From assembly GCF_001949145.1 (NCBI RefSeq), contig NW_019091357.1, positions 2,766,859 to 2,830,858 of the forward strand: DNA of 64,000 bases, written 5' to 3'. Both the position numbers and the translations under genes were made by a program. The notes under the pieces are model-generated. The model ran no database searches. It was not told the DNA's origin and was given only the letters and a program-made list of their open reading frames with translations. This DNA is from Acanthaster planci (lineage: Eukaryota > Echinodermata > Asteroidea > Valvatida > Acanthasteridae). This document shows positions 32,801-44,374 of this stretch, piece by piece (position 1 is the stretch's first letter; each line of letters starts with the position of its first letter).

Positions 32801-34025
32801 GTCCCCACTACCAGTGGACCAAGGCGCTGTGCGTGAAAACACAAATTCGTGCCTCTTGTCCAAACTAAATTGCGGTCTTGTGGTGGAAATAACGCATTCC
32901 ATGACGAGGTTGCAGAGCTCTCACGTTGCCGAGAGCTGATTTAAATCATTTTAATCGTGGCTTTTGCCCTTACCTAACGTTTTTATAAACACCGTTTACC
33001 GAGGGTATACGTTTGTAAGAAATGAATTATAGTCACTTCCAACATCATCTAATAATTTCTTATATCACATTCATAATAGCAATAGTATGTATTTAAAAGA
33101 AAAAAAATGAAAAAAAATCACTTTATCCTGTCTCTCCTCTGGTGCAAACCAGATCCAGTACGGACACCCAGCCATGTATAATATGTACAACCAACAACCG
33201 GCTGCTTACCCAGGGCCAACCGCCGCCCAGGCTCCTGCGATGTTTGTAACCAACCAGGCCGCTGCTGCTGCCCCGCCCCCCNNNNNNNNNNNNNNNNNNN
33301 NNNNNNNNNNNNNNNNNNNNNNNNNNNNNNNNNNNNNNNNNNNNNNNNNNNNNNNNNNNNNNNNNNNNNNNNNNNNNNNNNNNNNNNNNNNNNNNNNNNN
33401 NNNNNNNNNNNNNNNNNNNNNNNNNNNNNNNNNNNNNNNNNNNNNNNNNNNNNNNNNNNNNNNNNNNNNNNNNNNNNNNNNNNNNNNNNNNNNNNNNNNN
33501 NNNNNNNNNNNNNNNNNNNNNNNNNNNNNNNNNNNNNNNNNNNNNNNNNNNNNNNNNNNNNNNNNNNNNNNNNNNNNNNNNNNNNNNNNNNNNNNNNNNN
33601 NNNNNNNNNNNNNNNNNNNNNNNNNNNNNNNNNNNNNNNNNNNNNNNNNNNNNNNNNNNNNNNNNNNNNNNNNNNNNNNNNNNNNNNNNNNNNNNNNNNN
33701 NNNNNNNNNNNNNNNNNNNNNNNNNNNNNNNNNNNNNNNNNNNNNNNNNNNNNNNNNNNNNNNNNNNNNNNNNNNNNNNAGCTACGGGAACGCCGCTGAA
33801 GCCGGCATAGATGGTATGTTCAGTCAGTGTGTGTGTGGGGGGGGGGTGAAATTTATTCTGTCTCAATAGCCTCCACATGGGCTAACCTTGGGTCCCTATT
33901 CTATTTTCACGGGCCTTTCTCGAAAAGAGACTAAGCAGTGTGGATCTCTTCAATGAATGTTTTTTTTCTTTTTCATATTTTATTGTTTTGCAGATCCCAG
34001 AAAGGGCAATATCAACTTGGCTTGA
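29894..34025 (+). CDS. Gene F: MS4A/CD20-like four-pass membrane protein, about 239 aa (gap in exon 5)
   Basis: Exons: 29894-30106 (71 codons), 30736-30804 (23), 30973-31095 (41), 31810-31929 (40), 33153-33813 (contains N gap 33282-33779), 33994-34025. Introns 1-4 phase 0, last phase 1. TM1 LGILQIVLAGVSAALGVAAA; TM2 FYLPAGILGILS; TM3 AIATMVMSILAAVMAGTN; second loop very tyrosine-rich (YYRYSYYFDVS); TM4 ends YCCYVMKEYQ. The tail starts IQYGHP and, if the gap is empty, reads PPPSYG exactly as in gene G, so PPSY lies at about 217-220. It ends KGNINLA. Intron 2 is only 168 bases against 779 in G. A polyadenylation signal AATAAA lies at 34111. Intact exons 5 and 6 of the broken copy E' follow downstream and could serve as alternative ends. 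Confidence 0.85.
31968..32062. repeat. (GTT)n microsatellite in intron 4 of gene F
   Basis: About 90 bases of TTG/GTT repeats with a few GCT interruptions. Gene G lacks this tract and its flanks: it joins CAATGGCTCGAACAGAAATG directly, consistent with a deletion between short CTC(A/G)AAC repeats. Confidence 0.8.
33282..33779. other. Assembly gap (498 N) inside gene F exon 5
   Basis: The gap lies between codons for PPP and SYG. Removing it gives an uninterrupted frame equal to gene G, so either no sequence is missing or an insertion in this copy could not be assembled. The left edge is a C run, a common cause of breaks. Confidence 0.9.
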
Positions 34026-34110
34026 GTGTTCTTCACAAAACGGCCGTCGTTTTTTTTTAAGAATCAACCGGCAAAAACAATAGACAAAGACATCACCTGT
34101 ACAAATACTA

Positions 34111-34116
34111 AATAAA
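34111..34116 (+). terminator. Polyadenylation signal of gene F
   Basis: AATAAA 86 bases after the stop codon, in a block conserved with gene G (ACAAATACTAAATAAAACTT). C and D read ACTTAAAACT here and have lost the signal. Confidence 0.5.
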
Positions 34117-35440
34117 ACTTTTGCGTTAACTGGAAAAACAATCGTTAAAAACAATTTGTCAATTTCAAATTGACCAAATTTCTTGTGCTGTTTGATTTCT
34201 CTTCTGTGTACCCAGTTTCTCTGTAAATAGTGTTAGAAACCACAACATGAAAGCGTGCAGAAGGTTCGCAACTTGGCCCAATTTCACGGCGCGCTGCTAA
34301 GCAAACGATTTCTAGTCATAGTAGTGTATGCTTAGTTCATGGATACTGTGACCATTAAGCATAGCAAAAGGCACGCTCACCCCGGATGAAAAATTTACCT
34401 ATTAACTTAGTGACGTGACAATGGAAATCTCCAAGCGCCTCGATGCAATTTTTGTGTTAAGCACAGCAACCGTGTTTATAATGTTCACCGTGAAATACTC
34501 TTACCGTCTGGCACATTTTGTGCCATGGTTAGAAAAATAAACGTGGTAAGCAGCTCGGCAAAATAAGCACATTGCGAGCTAAATTTGAATAAAGTCTGGT
34601 ACGATGAGTTATCTGACTGCACATTAACGTAACGATTTGAATTCCCCTGACTGAAGACACCACTGTTGCTATACCTCTAAACGACCACCATCTCTGGAAT
34701 GGACTGGTTCCTTTGCGCCCTTCTTATCCACTGAGAACGGTGTATTGTTGTAAGGCGTCTCTTATGTAACTAAGCAAAAGCCTGCCCCGAATCACTAAGT
34801 ATAGCAACGGGGTCTGTAGTATAGAGAATTTAAGAAAATCAGTGTGTGAGGTTTTATTCAAATTTAACTCACAAAAGGCTTATTGGGCCTTGCGTTTGAA
34901 TTGACAAGGACGAAAAAGACGGAAAAGCGTCTTCAGACACTTAGAAACAACCGTAGGATAACTAGAGGTGTAGATTACTTTATTTACTATGTTTCACCGC
35001 ATAAGAACTTGCATAGTATTCTTGCTCGTGACCTGTAATGGAAAGATATTAAAAAAATGTTTTAAAAATCATTATATATAAAGTTTAGTGCAGTCTGCAT
35101 TTACCAAAAATGTGTAACTCTTTTCCATTCTTTTAAACTCTTTTTCTTTGGTAAATTCCAATTTCGCTGTTACCTTGTGTGTATTTCACGAATTTGTAAT
35201 TTGTGACCCACCAAAACAGCCACGTATTTTGTATTGTACGTGTATTTCAGTTAAATACTAATTGTTTAATTGCTTGGTGTTTATATCAGAAATTAGAGTG
35301 ATAATTAGAAATGAAATCATAATCACCATCAAATAATTCCTTACGCCACAAAGATAATTAGCCATGCTACGTTTTAAAAATAAAAAAACAAAAAGGACAA
35401 TAAATCATGTTATCTTACATTCCCTCTGGTGCAAAACCAG

Positions 35441-36543
35441 ACCCAGTGCGGACAACCTAAGATTGTATACAACCAACAACCGCTTGCCGTCGCGCGGGCT
35501 CCTGCGATACTTGTAACCACTTCGGCTGCTGCTGCCGTCCCACCCCCTAGCTACGGGGCCGCGGCGGCAGTCGGCACGGACGGTATGCATTGCCAATTGA
35601 TCATACCGGATGGGGGCGAGAGTGCGACAGCAGGCATTCTATGTACCGCAAAACACGAGGGGCAAGCTCGGTCAGTGACAGATAGTCAACCACTGGTTAA
35701 TTTTGACTGGTAATCTATGCATTAAATATAATTATACTGAGCACCAGGGCAAAATCGACCAATGGTTAAGAAATTGTCGCTAGTCGGAATTGCCTACAGT
35801 TGTGCGTGAGACGCGTTGCCGAGTTCGAGTGCAGGAAAGGAATGTGCCCACATACTTACAGAAGACAAAATGGGGAAGATGGTGGTAAACCCAACTGCAA
35901 AATGCCATTGATGGACTGAGAGCGCAGTGCACTATTGAAAAGTTTGTTGTTACCGCGGCCTGAGTCATTTTCATCAAACAATTTTACCGTCTTACCACTC
36001 ATGCACAGCTAGTATGATGTAGCTCGTAATAAGAAGTCAATTAATTGAATCTGACTCATAGGGAACGTGTCATCGATAGTTTGCGGCAGGAATTACGACG
36101 ACAGCCCCGGTCAAAGGAAGAAACTCTACGCCGTAGTGGCGCGCTGCGCACGCGTGTTGACCTTTGAAATGAACCCATCGGAACAGTTGCTCTGATTGTC
36201 AGCCTGTGCCGGTCATAATGTCACTTGCAAAGTCTCATCCTGTGCCTTTTAAAACCTTGGTCGTCACTGCCAACTTTTGCTATTTAATGTGCCCAAGTGA
36301 GTAAAACCAGTAGACTGGGTGAAATTCATGCTGTCTCAATGGCCTCCATTTGAACTCTTACTGACCAACTGCACGATTTTCTGGCCGTGTCGGCTTGGTG
36401 ACGGGATACTGGGTCCTTGTTCTATTGCTACGTGCCCTCTTTGAAAGCAAACGATGCAGTCTGGACCCCTTCAGTGAAGGCTGTTCTTTTTCATTTTGTA
36501 TTGTCTTTCAGACCCTGGAAAGGGCATTGTCAAGTTGGTGTGA
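35441..36543 (+). pseudogene. Copy E': orphan exons 5 and 6 of an MS4A-like gene
   Basis: Exon 5 (35441-35582) starts after AAACCAG and encodes TQCGQPKIVYNQQP, then VPPPSYGAAAA, ending in phase 1 at GTATGC. Exon 6 (36512-36543) follows TTTCAG and encodes PGKGIVKLV then TGA. Both have intact splice sites, frame and the PPSY motif. Exons 0-4 are absent: the sequence left of 35308 is the 3' flank of gene F, joined to an intron-4 end (AGAAATGAAATCATAATCAC matches 33020 onward). Alone it cannot encode a protein, but gene F transcripts could reach it by splicing exon 4 to 35441, as both sites are phase 0. The 3' flank matches that of gene E, so this is probably the tail of an E-type gene. Confidence 0.75.
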
Positions 36544-36841
36544 GTCTACTTCACAAAACAGCCGTCGGTTTTTCCCGAACACTGGTCAACAATGATAATA
36601 TATCAACTTTCACGGGTTTAAAAATTAATCATTTAAAAACAAACCGTCAATTTCAAAATGATCAGAATTTCTTCCGTTGTTTGCTTTTCTCATCTATATA
36701 ACCCCTGTTTGTGAATAGTGCTCGATATCACAAGCTCGAAGCGGAAGATTCGAAACTGGTAATAAATTGTCAGGGGGAGGAGGGCAGAAAAGCATCTTGA
36801 GACACTTAGAAACAAACGCAGGATACCTGGAGGTGTAGCTT

Positions 36842-37019
36842 AATACGGGCGATTCACAATAGTGCACCCCTCGAGAGTTTGCAACGAGTTGACCAATCAC
36901 AACGCGCGAAATCTGTCTGCCCTTTCTGAACGTGCATTGGGTTGACAGATTTCGCACATTGTGATTGGCCAACGCATTGCAAACTCTTGGAGGCGCACTA
37001 TTGTGAATAGCCCGTATTC
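36842..37019. mobile_element. CCAAT-containing foldback MITE, complete copy
   Basis: A 178 bp near-palindrome with ends AATACGGGCGATTCACAATA and the inverse. Each arm holds the GAGAGTTTGC or CTCTTGGAGG motif, a CCAAT box (GACCAATCAC; GTGATTGGCC) and a GAAATCTGTC centre. Empty sites downstream of C, D, F and G read GAGGTGTAGATTAC or similar. Confidence 0.75.
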
Positions 37020-38339
37020 ATGCAACTTGCCTCGCCGCATAAGAATCTAATGTATTCTTACTGTAATGGACCCAGATATTATATTTATAAAAATTATTTT
37101 ACAGCACATTAGCGTAGTCTGCAATTAACCAGATCGCGCAAACCAGCTCGCCCCACCTCATGACATTAAATAGCACCACCTGTGTAAAAGCCCCCACCCA
37201 TCAACGCAACCGCGTATAGGCAGTCGCCTCTTTCAACAAAGCAGTTTCCAGGGACAGATTCAGTCGGTGCACGCAGCACGCACTGCGGTGCCACTTTCAG
37301 CATGCAGAGGGCGAACGCCTTCGTCGACTCCTACTGAATAATTCAGCAGCGGGCGTAATTCACACAATGTCATGCAGATTCCTTTCAGCCAATCATCCTT
37401 AGCGCCTTATGCGGCTTCTGATCATCCACGCACGACGTCGTAAGTTCTGATCGCCTCCATTAAATATGACCATCATCTTATAAGAGGTATAGACGAAATA
37501 AATGTCTTCTCTGTCTGCGAAAATTAATTTTGCCAAGAGACTCAGTAGACCCCAAAACTAGGAAAAGCAAAGCCCGGAATCTTAAACTGTGAATCAAATT
37601 GAGCGCTGGTGTTTTGTCGCGTGCCATCTTGCCCGCGTAGATCAAAATTCCAGTAATACCAGCGATCGCCTGGACAAGACAAAATTGGACCTGATATTCA
37701 AATTGCGACTTTGGAAGTGTTTCTTCCTTGGTGATTAAATTACGCCAACCAAAAGGAAATAAAACGGGGAAAAGACAAACTCTCGACCATGAATCGTTTC
37801 TTCTTCCTGCGGCTTTAGCTCAAGGGGGGGGGCACAAGGGGGAGGCGCACCGGCATCTGGAGGCACCAGCTTTCAGTGGTGCGGTTTTTTGGGGGGACAA
37901 GTTTTAAGCCATTTCAATATCCACTCATCTGTTTTTTAGTAGGAGTGGAGGCACCTAGGGGGCACCGGGAATTTGTGGGGGGCACGCGCCCCCCCCCTGG
38001 CTACGTCCCTGTTGCTGTCTTTTACTTACGAAATTGCATGCATGGACTAGAAGAGCCGTGCACGATGGTTCTAAAGAAGTCGCTGTCCCCGATGCAAGAG
38101 TGTATGAGTACAGCATACGTATTAAAGGACTATGCCACGAAGCTTCGTCTTTTAGAAAACCTGCATAGAGTCTTCCCTTTCCCGTCAGATCTCAGAATTA
38201 CACGCTGAAAGCAAGTCATGAGTTTTGCCGGTTTGTTTGCTCGTTTTGATTCAAACCGCCTATCATCAAACGCGTCAGTGTCACGGGTACCTGGGTCCTG
38301 TTTTAGCGATCGATTAGTTTTCACGTGAGGTGGAGGCAA

Positions 38340-38385
38340 TGACGCACAGCTCTATTTTCCATTGACGCACAGCTCTATTTTCCAT
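38340..38385. repeat. Tandem 23-base duplication upstream of gene G
   Basis: TGACGCACAGCTCTATTTTC and the three bases after it occur twice in a row, with TGACC following. Gene F has a single divergent copy (TGACATACAGCGCTATTTTG). It lies about 200 bases upstream of the YY1-like box, so it could double a TGACG (CRE-like) site. Confidence 0.8.
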
Positions 38386-38582
38386 TGACCCCCGAGAGAA
38401 CTCATCGGTTGTACCTTGAACACAAATGCGACTATGTTCAACGGGGGCTTCCTGCTAGTTACTCATTAACAGTTGCCCCGCACCCTTGTCCTCAACATGC
38501 GAGATATCCAATCATTTTCCAAGCTACAGCCAGTGCCGTCACCGGTTCGAACCGTAAGATACGTCGACAAAAACTAATCTTT

Positions 38583-38654
38583 CCGCCATTTTGATTTCTC
38601 GTGAGAATCAGGCGAAGCAGCGTTTTCGGATTCATCTGGATCTACAAGTTTCAA
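38583..38654 (+). promoter_or_regulatory. Gene G YY1-like box and 5' non-coding exon
   Basis: CCGCCATTTTG at 38583-38593 and donor GTTTCAA|GTAAGG with exon end 38654, spacing 61 bases. The acceptor is CTCCAACAG ending at 38930. Confidence 0.6.
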
Positions 38655-38965
38655 GTAAGGAAAATTTTTAATTTTATTGTCTCTACGTTGCCAGCATCAA
38701 TAAAATATGTGTTAACTGTCACCGAAACAAGGGTCTTTTTATTGTAAAATGCCCCAAATACTGGTTTTGGCAAATCGACGATTTACGGGAACGATTGGGC
38801 CGAATTTTGATACGTTTGCTGTAAGACGCCCACTGGAAATCACTCAATAACCCATGAATGAACCGCAGAGAAACACCCAGGACAGTTTAGGCTCAAACCG
38901 AGAATTAAGCATGTTATGCCTCTCCAACAGTTTCAACACAGGACACGACAAGTCAACAGGACACG

Positions 38966-41900
38966 ATGCACCCGGCAGCTCCGATTCAGACCGTGCAGAT
39001 ACAGGTGGCCTCCCCGCAGTCTCCCCGGCACAGCCGGTACTCTTGCTCGGTCAAGTCGCTGGGGATTTTACAGATCGTTCTGGCTGTGGTGTCAGCCGCT
39101 TTGGGCATTGCGTCCGCTGTTATCTGGAGGCACTACTCCTTAGCAAGTATCGTATCTGGTGCTTGGGGAGGGCTCGTGGTAGGTTACGTTTATTGTGGTT
39201 TCCTAGATACTCACCATTATGCATCATTATGATCTGAAACGATTTCCTTGCAACAAAATCAGGGCGTTTTCCTTGCAAACGATATCGGAAGTGTCGTGGT
39301 ATAGATGAAGTTTGACATTCTGAGAATTATGGACCAAATGCCGTCATACGGACTCCATACTGCGCACGACTCAGTCAACAAAGAGCTGATACGGGTCATG
39401 GGGGTAGAGAGTCGATACCAGAGGAAACCGAATATCGAGAGTGTCAACATTTAATACATAACGATATTTATGACCCACAGGGTATAAAAGGTGGTAAGTT
39501 TTCTTCCAGCATTTTTTTCATAATTCTTGAAGAAGGAAGCTTTCCTTCTGGTCAGAGGACTGACCTGTACGTCGAAACTCAACATCTTTTTTTCAACTTT
39601 CGTTTACACTTTTTTAAGTCTAACTACAAAGGCAGGGTTTCTTGGACGCTTTGCTGGTCAACCATTGCATCGAGTAATTACTTTAACTAAAGAACTGTAA
39701 AAAGATGGGCAGGGTGGTCGATATTTTGGCCTTAAAATGAACTAACATGAGTACCGTTTTTTTTTTCTTTGTACATGTAAGATTAGGTCTGACTGGTTAC
39801 TTGATTACATATTTCCAACCCTCGGAGTGTGAGGTTCATGAGGAAGAGTGAAGCAAAAAGGGAATGATCTTGATCTTTGATTGATATATTTTGTGTCTCT
39901 TCCATTCCAGTTTTACCTCCCCGCTGGAATCCTGGGCATATTGTCCGTTAGGGTCAGTACGTCGCGAAGACGTGTGGTAAGATATTGGCGTTTTCGAATG
40001 AGCTAAGAAATAAATCAAGAAATAAATTTAAAAAACTGATTTTTGAGGATAGTAACAGACCCCCAGAGCACATTCAAAAGGCACTGCTTTACATGTAATG
40101 TACAGCGTCCCCCTTCAAACAAATGTCACTGTCCATATAAAAACAGGCCAACTGGTGAGGTCTCACTTTTATATTAAAAAGGCATATCTCTGGATCTTCG
40201 TACGATTACCACGTGTATTTTTGAAGAGTCAAATAAATAAAACAACATAAACACACCATTAAAGCAAGAAAGTCTTGTTATGCTTAAAATGGATAAAATT
40301 GCTTACATTGATACCCTTGCCTGGATCTATTACTTACATTATAGAAAGTCACCAACTGAAACAATTTCAGTCCATGGGTTTAAAAAGTCTGGCGTCAGGA
40401 AAAGTTGCCACCTGGTTGGAGCTGTTTAAAGCGAGAGTTGCGACATGGGTGTCTCAGTTGTAACCAAGGTGGTGGATGATGCGTCGACGGAGATGGACAA
40501 GAAACACACAATCATGTTTTACGTAATGCACTCATGCATTAACAGATATTTGGGTTCCACAGTCTGTAAATGGCGCCACTCCCTGTAAACACAGCTCTGC
40601 CCTTGGCCAGCTTCGTGACCATTATATTATGAGGAGTTGACCTGTTACAAACTTCAGCATCGGTTGTTTCAGCCGAGGTCTTTGATATGAACTCATCATA
40701 TGGGCATATTTGTAGTAGTAATGCTCTGTTTTGTTTATGTTGCCTTTTTCTGCAGGCGATTGCAACCATGGTCATGTCCATTTTAGCCGCAGTCATGGCT
40801 GGTACCAACATCATCATATACAGCATCTGCATGACTCAAACTGTCTATTACTACAACCCCTACTACTACATCTCTGTAAGATAAGAAACCACAAGGTCTG
40901 CTATCGAGCCCTAAAATGCATCTCGTTACATCCAAGCCAGAAATAACAAATAGGGATAAATAGTTGTCACCAACAAACGCAAACTACTCACAAAGAGTAA
41001 CAACTTTACACAGATGGACGGTTTTCATTTTATCTGATTGAACCTCAACCCCCGCAAAGGGGGGTTTCTTTTAAACAATAATTCCCTTTTTCCTTCCTCC
41101 ATAATCCTCATCGATCATTTACACAAAGGCCATATTGGCCTGATGGACTATCCCCAACCCCATCCCCCTTAAAATTGCCCAAACGATAATTCAGTTCTTG
41201 ATCCGCCGTCTAAGAGGTCAGTAATGAGGAGAATGGGGGTATATATCCCCAACCTTTTGAGGTGGGGAATGGGCTATCAAATCATCCTCCAACTTTTTTG
41301 TGGTGGGTGTGGAGGGTGGTTTAGAAGTTTTCGGACTTTCCAACAGGCAAAAGATATCCAAAGCACTCAAAAGGAGAACAAAAAGCCATAAATATGCCGT
41401 TCTTATGTACGGTAATTAAATGCAACACATTATTACAGATCGCCACGAACATAGTGCCATACTGTGTTAACACCATCGCCCCCAACACCACTTTTCAAAT
41501 TTCCATTGCCAGGCAAGTCATACCCTTTTCCACAATTAACCATCCTCCATCCTCTTATTAATAATTTTCAGGCAGAGCTCGGGTTGAATTCAGTGCTGCT
41601 GGTCGTTTCCCTAGCGGAACTGGTTGTGTCGATCGTTGCTTCCGCCTATTGCTGCTACGTCATGAAGGAATACCAGCCGGCCACCACCACGGTAACAAAC
41701 ACCATATTATACTCAATGGCTCGAACAGAAATGAAATCATCATCTTGTTCCATTCAACTGTCTTCTGTTTCTACCTCCATATTCTTTCCATTTCTTTTTC
41801 TTTTTTGTCTAGGGTTAGCTGTTTACATGTTAACATATTCACACCAAAGCAAACTCACTCCCTCAAAAGTGACAGCTCCAGTCTTACATGTGGCCATCTG

Positions 41901-42914
41901 ACTGCCCGCTTTTTGAGATAACGAAAAAAAACCCCGCGTCAACAAGTTGTGGAATGAAGGGGTCTCAATGACTGCGATGCATTACAGCTTGCCCAATTCA
42001 CTGAGTAAGATCTGGGTGTCGCCTTGATAATTCAAAGCTAAGTTGTAAGGCAGTCACAAGGCATCACCCCAGAGGAGAGGGACCAACATCACCCTTCCTG
42101 CAACTTGTACCTCCGTATAAGATTAACATAAGCTGGTCCCCACTACCAGTGGACCAAGGCGCTGTGCGTGAAAACACAAATTCATGCCTCTTGTCCAAAC
42201 TAAACTGCGGTCTTGTGGTGGAAATAACGCATTCCATGACGAGGTTGCAGAGCTCTCACAATGCCGAGAGCTGATTTAAATAATTTTAATCATGGCTTTT
42301 GCCCTTACCCAACGTTTTTATAAACACCGTTTACCGAGGGTATACGTTTGTAAGAAATGTATTATAGTCACTTCCAACATCATCTAATAATTTCTTATAT
42401 CACATTCATAATAGCAATAGTATGTATTTAAAAGAAAAAAATGGAAAAAAATCTCTTTATCCTGTCTCTCCTCTGGTGCAAACCAGATCCAGTACGGACA
42501 CCCAACCACGAATAATATATACAACCACCAACCGGCTGCTTACCCAGGGCCAGCCGTCGCCCAGGCTCCTGCGATGTTTGTAACCAACCAGGCCGCTGCT
42601 TCTTCCCCGCCCCCTAGCTACGGGAACGCCGTCGGAGCCGACATAGATGGTATGTTCAGTCAGTGATCATAAGGGGGGGAGGCGGAATAAGTGATATCCA
42701 TGCTGTTTCATTGGCCTCCACATGCGCTAACCCTGACCAACTGGACAATTTTCAATTTCGGAAATCACATCGTGGGTCCTTATTCTGTTTTCACGGCCGT
42801 TCTTGAAAAGAGACTAAGCAGTGTGGATCCCTTCGATGAATGTTTTCTTTATCATGTCATTTTCTTTATCATGTCATTGCAGATACCACAAAGGGCAATA
42901 TCAACTTGGCTTGA
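38966..42914 (+). CDS. Gene G: MS4A/CD20-like four-pass membrane protein, 237 aa
   Basis: Exons: 38966-39178 (71 codons), 39911-39976 (22, one codon shorter than the other copies), 40756-40875 (40), 41572-41691 (40), 42487-42649 (54 plus one base), 42883-42914. Introns 1-4 phase 0, last phase 1. Leader PIQTVQIQVASPQSPRHSRYS; TM1 LGILQIVLAVVSAALGIA; TM2 FYLPAGILGILSV followed by an arginine (RVSTSRRRV) not seen in the sisters; TM3 AIATMVMSILAAVMAGTN; second loop YYYNPYYYIS; TM4 ends YCCYVMKEYQ. The tail begins IQYGHP, has PPSY at about 215-218 and ends KGNINLA. AATAAA lies at 42990. Sister of gene F by tandem duplication. All exons are open, so it should be functional. Confidence 0.88.
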
Positions 42915-42989
42915 GTGTTCTTCACAAACAGCCGTCATTTTCTCAAGAATCAACCGGCAAAAACAAAGACATCACCTGTACAAATACTA

Positions 42990-42995
42990 AATAAA
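42990..42995 (+). terminator. Polyadenylation signal of gene G
   Basis: AATAAA 76 bases after the stop codon in the block shared with gene F. Confidence 0.5.
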
Positions 42996-44296
42996 ACTTC
43001 TGCGTCAACTAGAAAAACAATCGTTAAAAACAATTTGTCAATTTCAAATTGACCAAATTTCTTGTGCTGTTTGTTTTCTATTCTGTGTACCCAGTTTCTC
43101 TGTAAATAGTGTTAGAAACCACAACATGAAAGCATGCAGAAGGTTTGCAACTTGGCCCAATTTCAGGGCGCTGCTAAGCAAACGATTTAACGGCATTATA
43201 GCGTATGCTTAGTTCATGGAGACTGTCAGTATTAAGCACAGCAAAAGGCACGCTCACCCCGGATGAAAAATTTGCCTATTAACTTAGTGACGTGCAATAG
43301 AAATCTCCAAGCGCGTCCATGCAATTTTTGTGTTAAGCACAGCAACCGTGTTTATAATGTTCACCGTGAAATACTCTTACCGTCTGGCACAAAAAATTGT
43401 GGTAAGCAGCTCCGCAAAATAAACACCTTGTGAGTTAAATTTGAATAAAGTCTGGTACGATGAGTTATCTGAGTGCACATTAACGTAACGATTTGAATTA
43501 CCCTGACTGAAGACACCACTGTTGCTACACCTCTTAGCGACCACCATCTCTGGAATGGACTGGTTCCTTTGCGCCCTTCTTATCCACTGAGAACAGTGTA
43601 TTGTTGCAAGGCGTCTCTTATGTAACTAAGCAAAAGCCTGTCCCGAATCAGTAAGTATAGCAACGGGGTTTGTAGTACGGAGAATCCAAACTGTTGATTC
43701 ACGTGAATTTAAGGAACTCAGTGTGCCAGATTATATTCAAATTTAACTCGCAAAAGGCTCGTTGGGCCCTGCTAATGAATTGACAAGGACGAAAAGGCAT
43801 CTTTAGACACTTAGAAACAACCGTAGGGTAACCGGAGGTGTAGATTACGTTATTCAGTATGTGTCACTGCATAAGAACTTGCACGATATTCTTGCTTGTG
43901 ACCTTTAATGGAAAGATTATTCAGAAAGTGTTTTAAAAATTATTTATTTATTACATTACGTGAAGTTTGCACTTACAAAAAAATGTGTAACTCCTGTTAA
44001 AATTTCGCAGCTACCTTGTGTGTATTTCACGAATTTTGTAATTAGAAACCCACCAAAACAACTTTAGATGTTTTGTATTGTAAGTGTATTTCAGTTAAAT
44101 AATAATTTGAGACAGCTTAATGTTTGTATCAGAAAATAGAGTGATAATTATTTTGCCGGTGTGTGATTTTGCTGTAGGTTATTTTCAAAGTTTGAATGGC
44201 ATCATAAATAATTACACATTTTACCGTTTTACCGAATTACCGTCTATACTAGCCAAAGACTTTATTTCGCTTTATGACAACTGTGACATAATAAAG

Positions 44297-44374
44297 GGTC
44301 GACAGATTTCGTGCATTGTGATTGGCCAACGCGTCGCAGACTCGTGGAGGTGCACTATTGTGAATTACCCGGAT
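44297..44374. mobile_element. Half copy of CCAAT-containing foldback MITE
   Basis: GTCGACAGATTTCGTGCATT, then GTGATTGGCCAACGCG, and CACTATTGTGAATTACCCGG: the right arm of the family. It lies just past the point where G and F flanks diverge. Confidence 0.6.

Larger units (their letters stand above)
28370..35307 (+). repeat. Tandem duplicate unit holding gene F (second copy about 37320-44150 holds gene G)
   Basis: From the CAGCA(G)TGGGxGT(G)A spacer through promoter, exons and 3' flank, the F and G regions match over most of their length. Examples are the ACAAACTCTCGA block at 28867 and 37787 and the GGATGAAAAATTT block at 34382 and 43260. The match ends at GATAATTA (35307 and 44150). After 35307 comes intron 4 of an E-type gene. 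Several clean internal deletions distinguish the copies. Confidence 0.75.
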
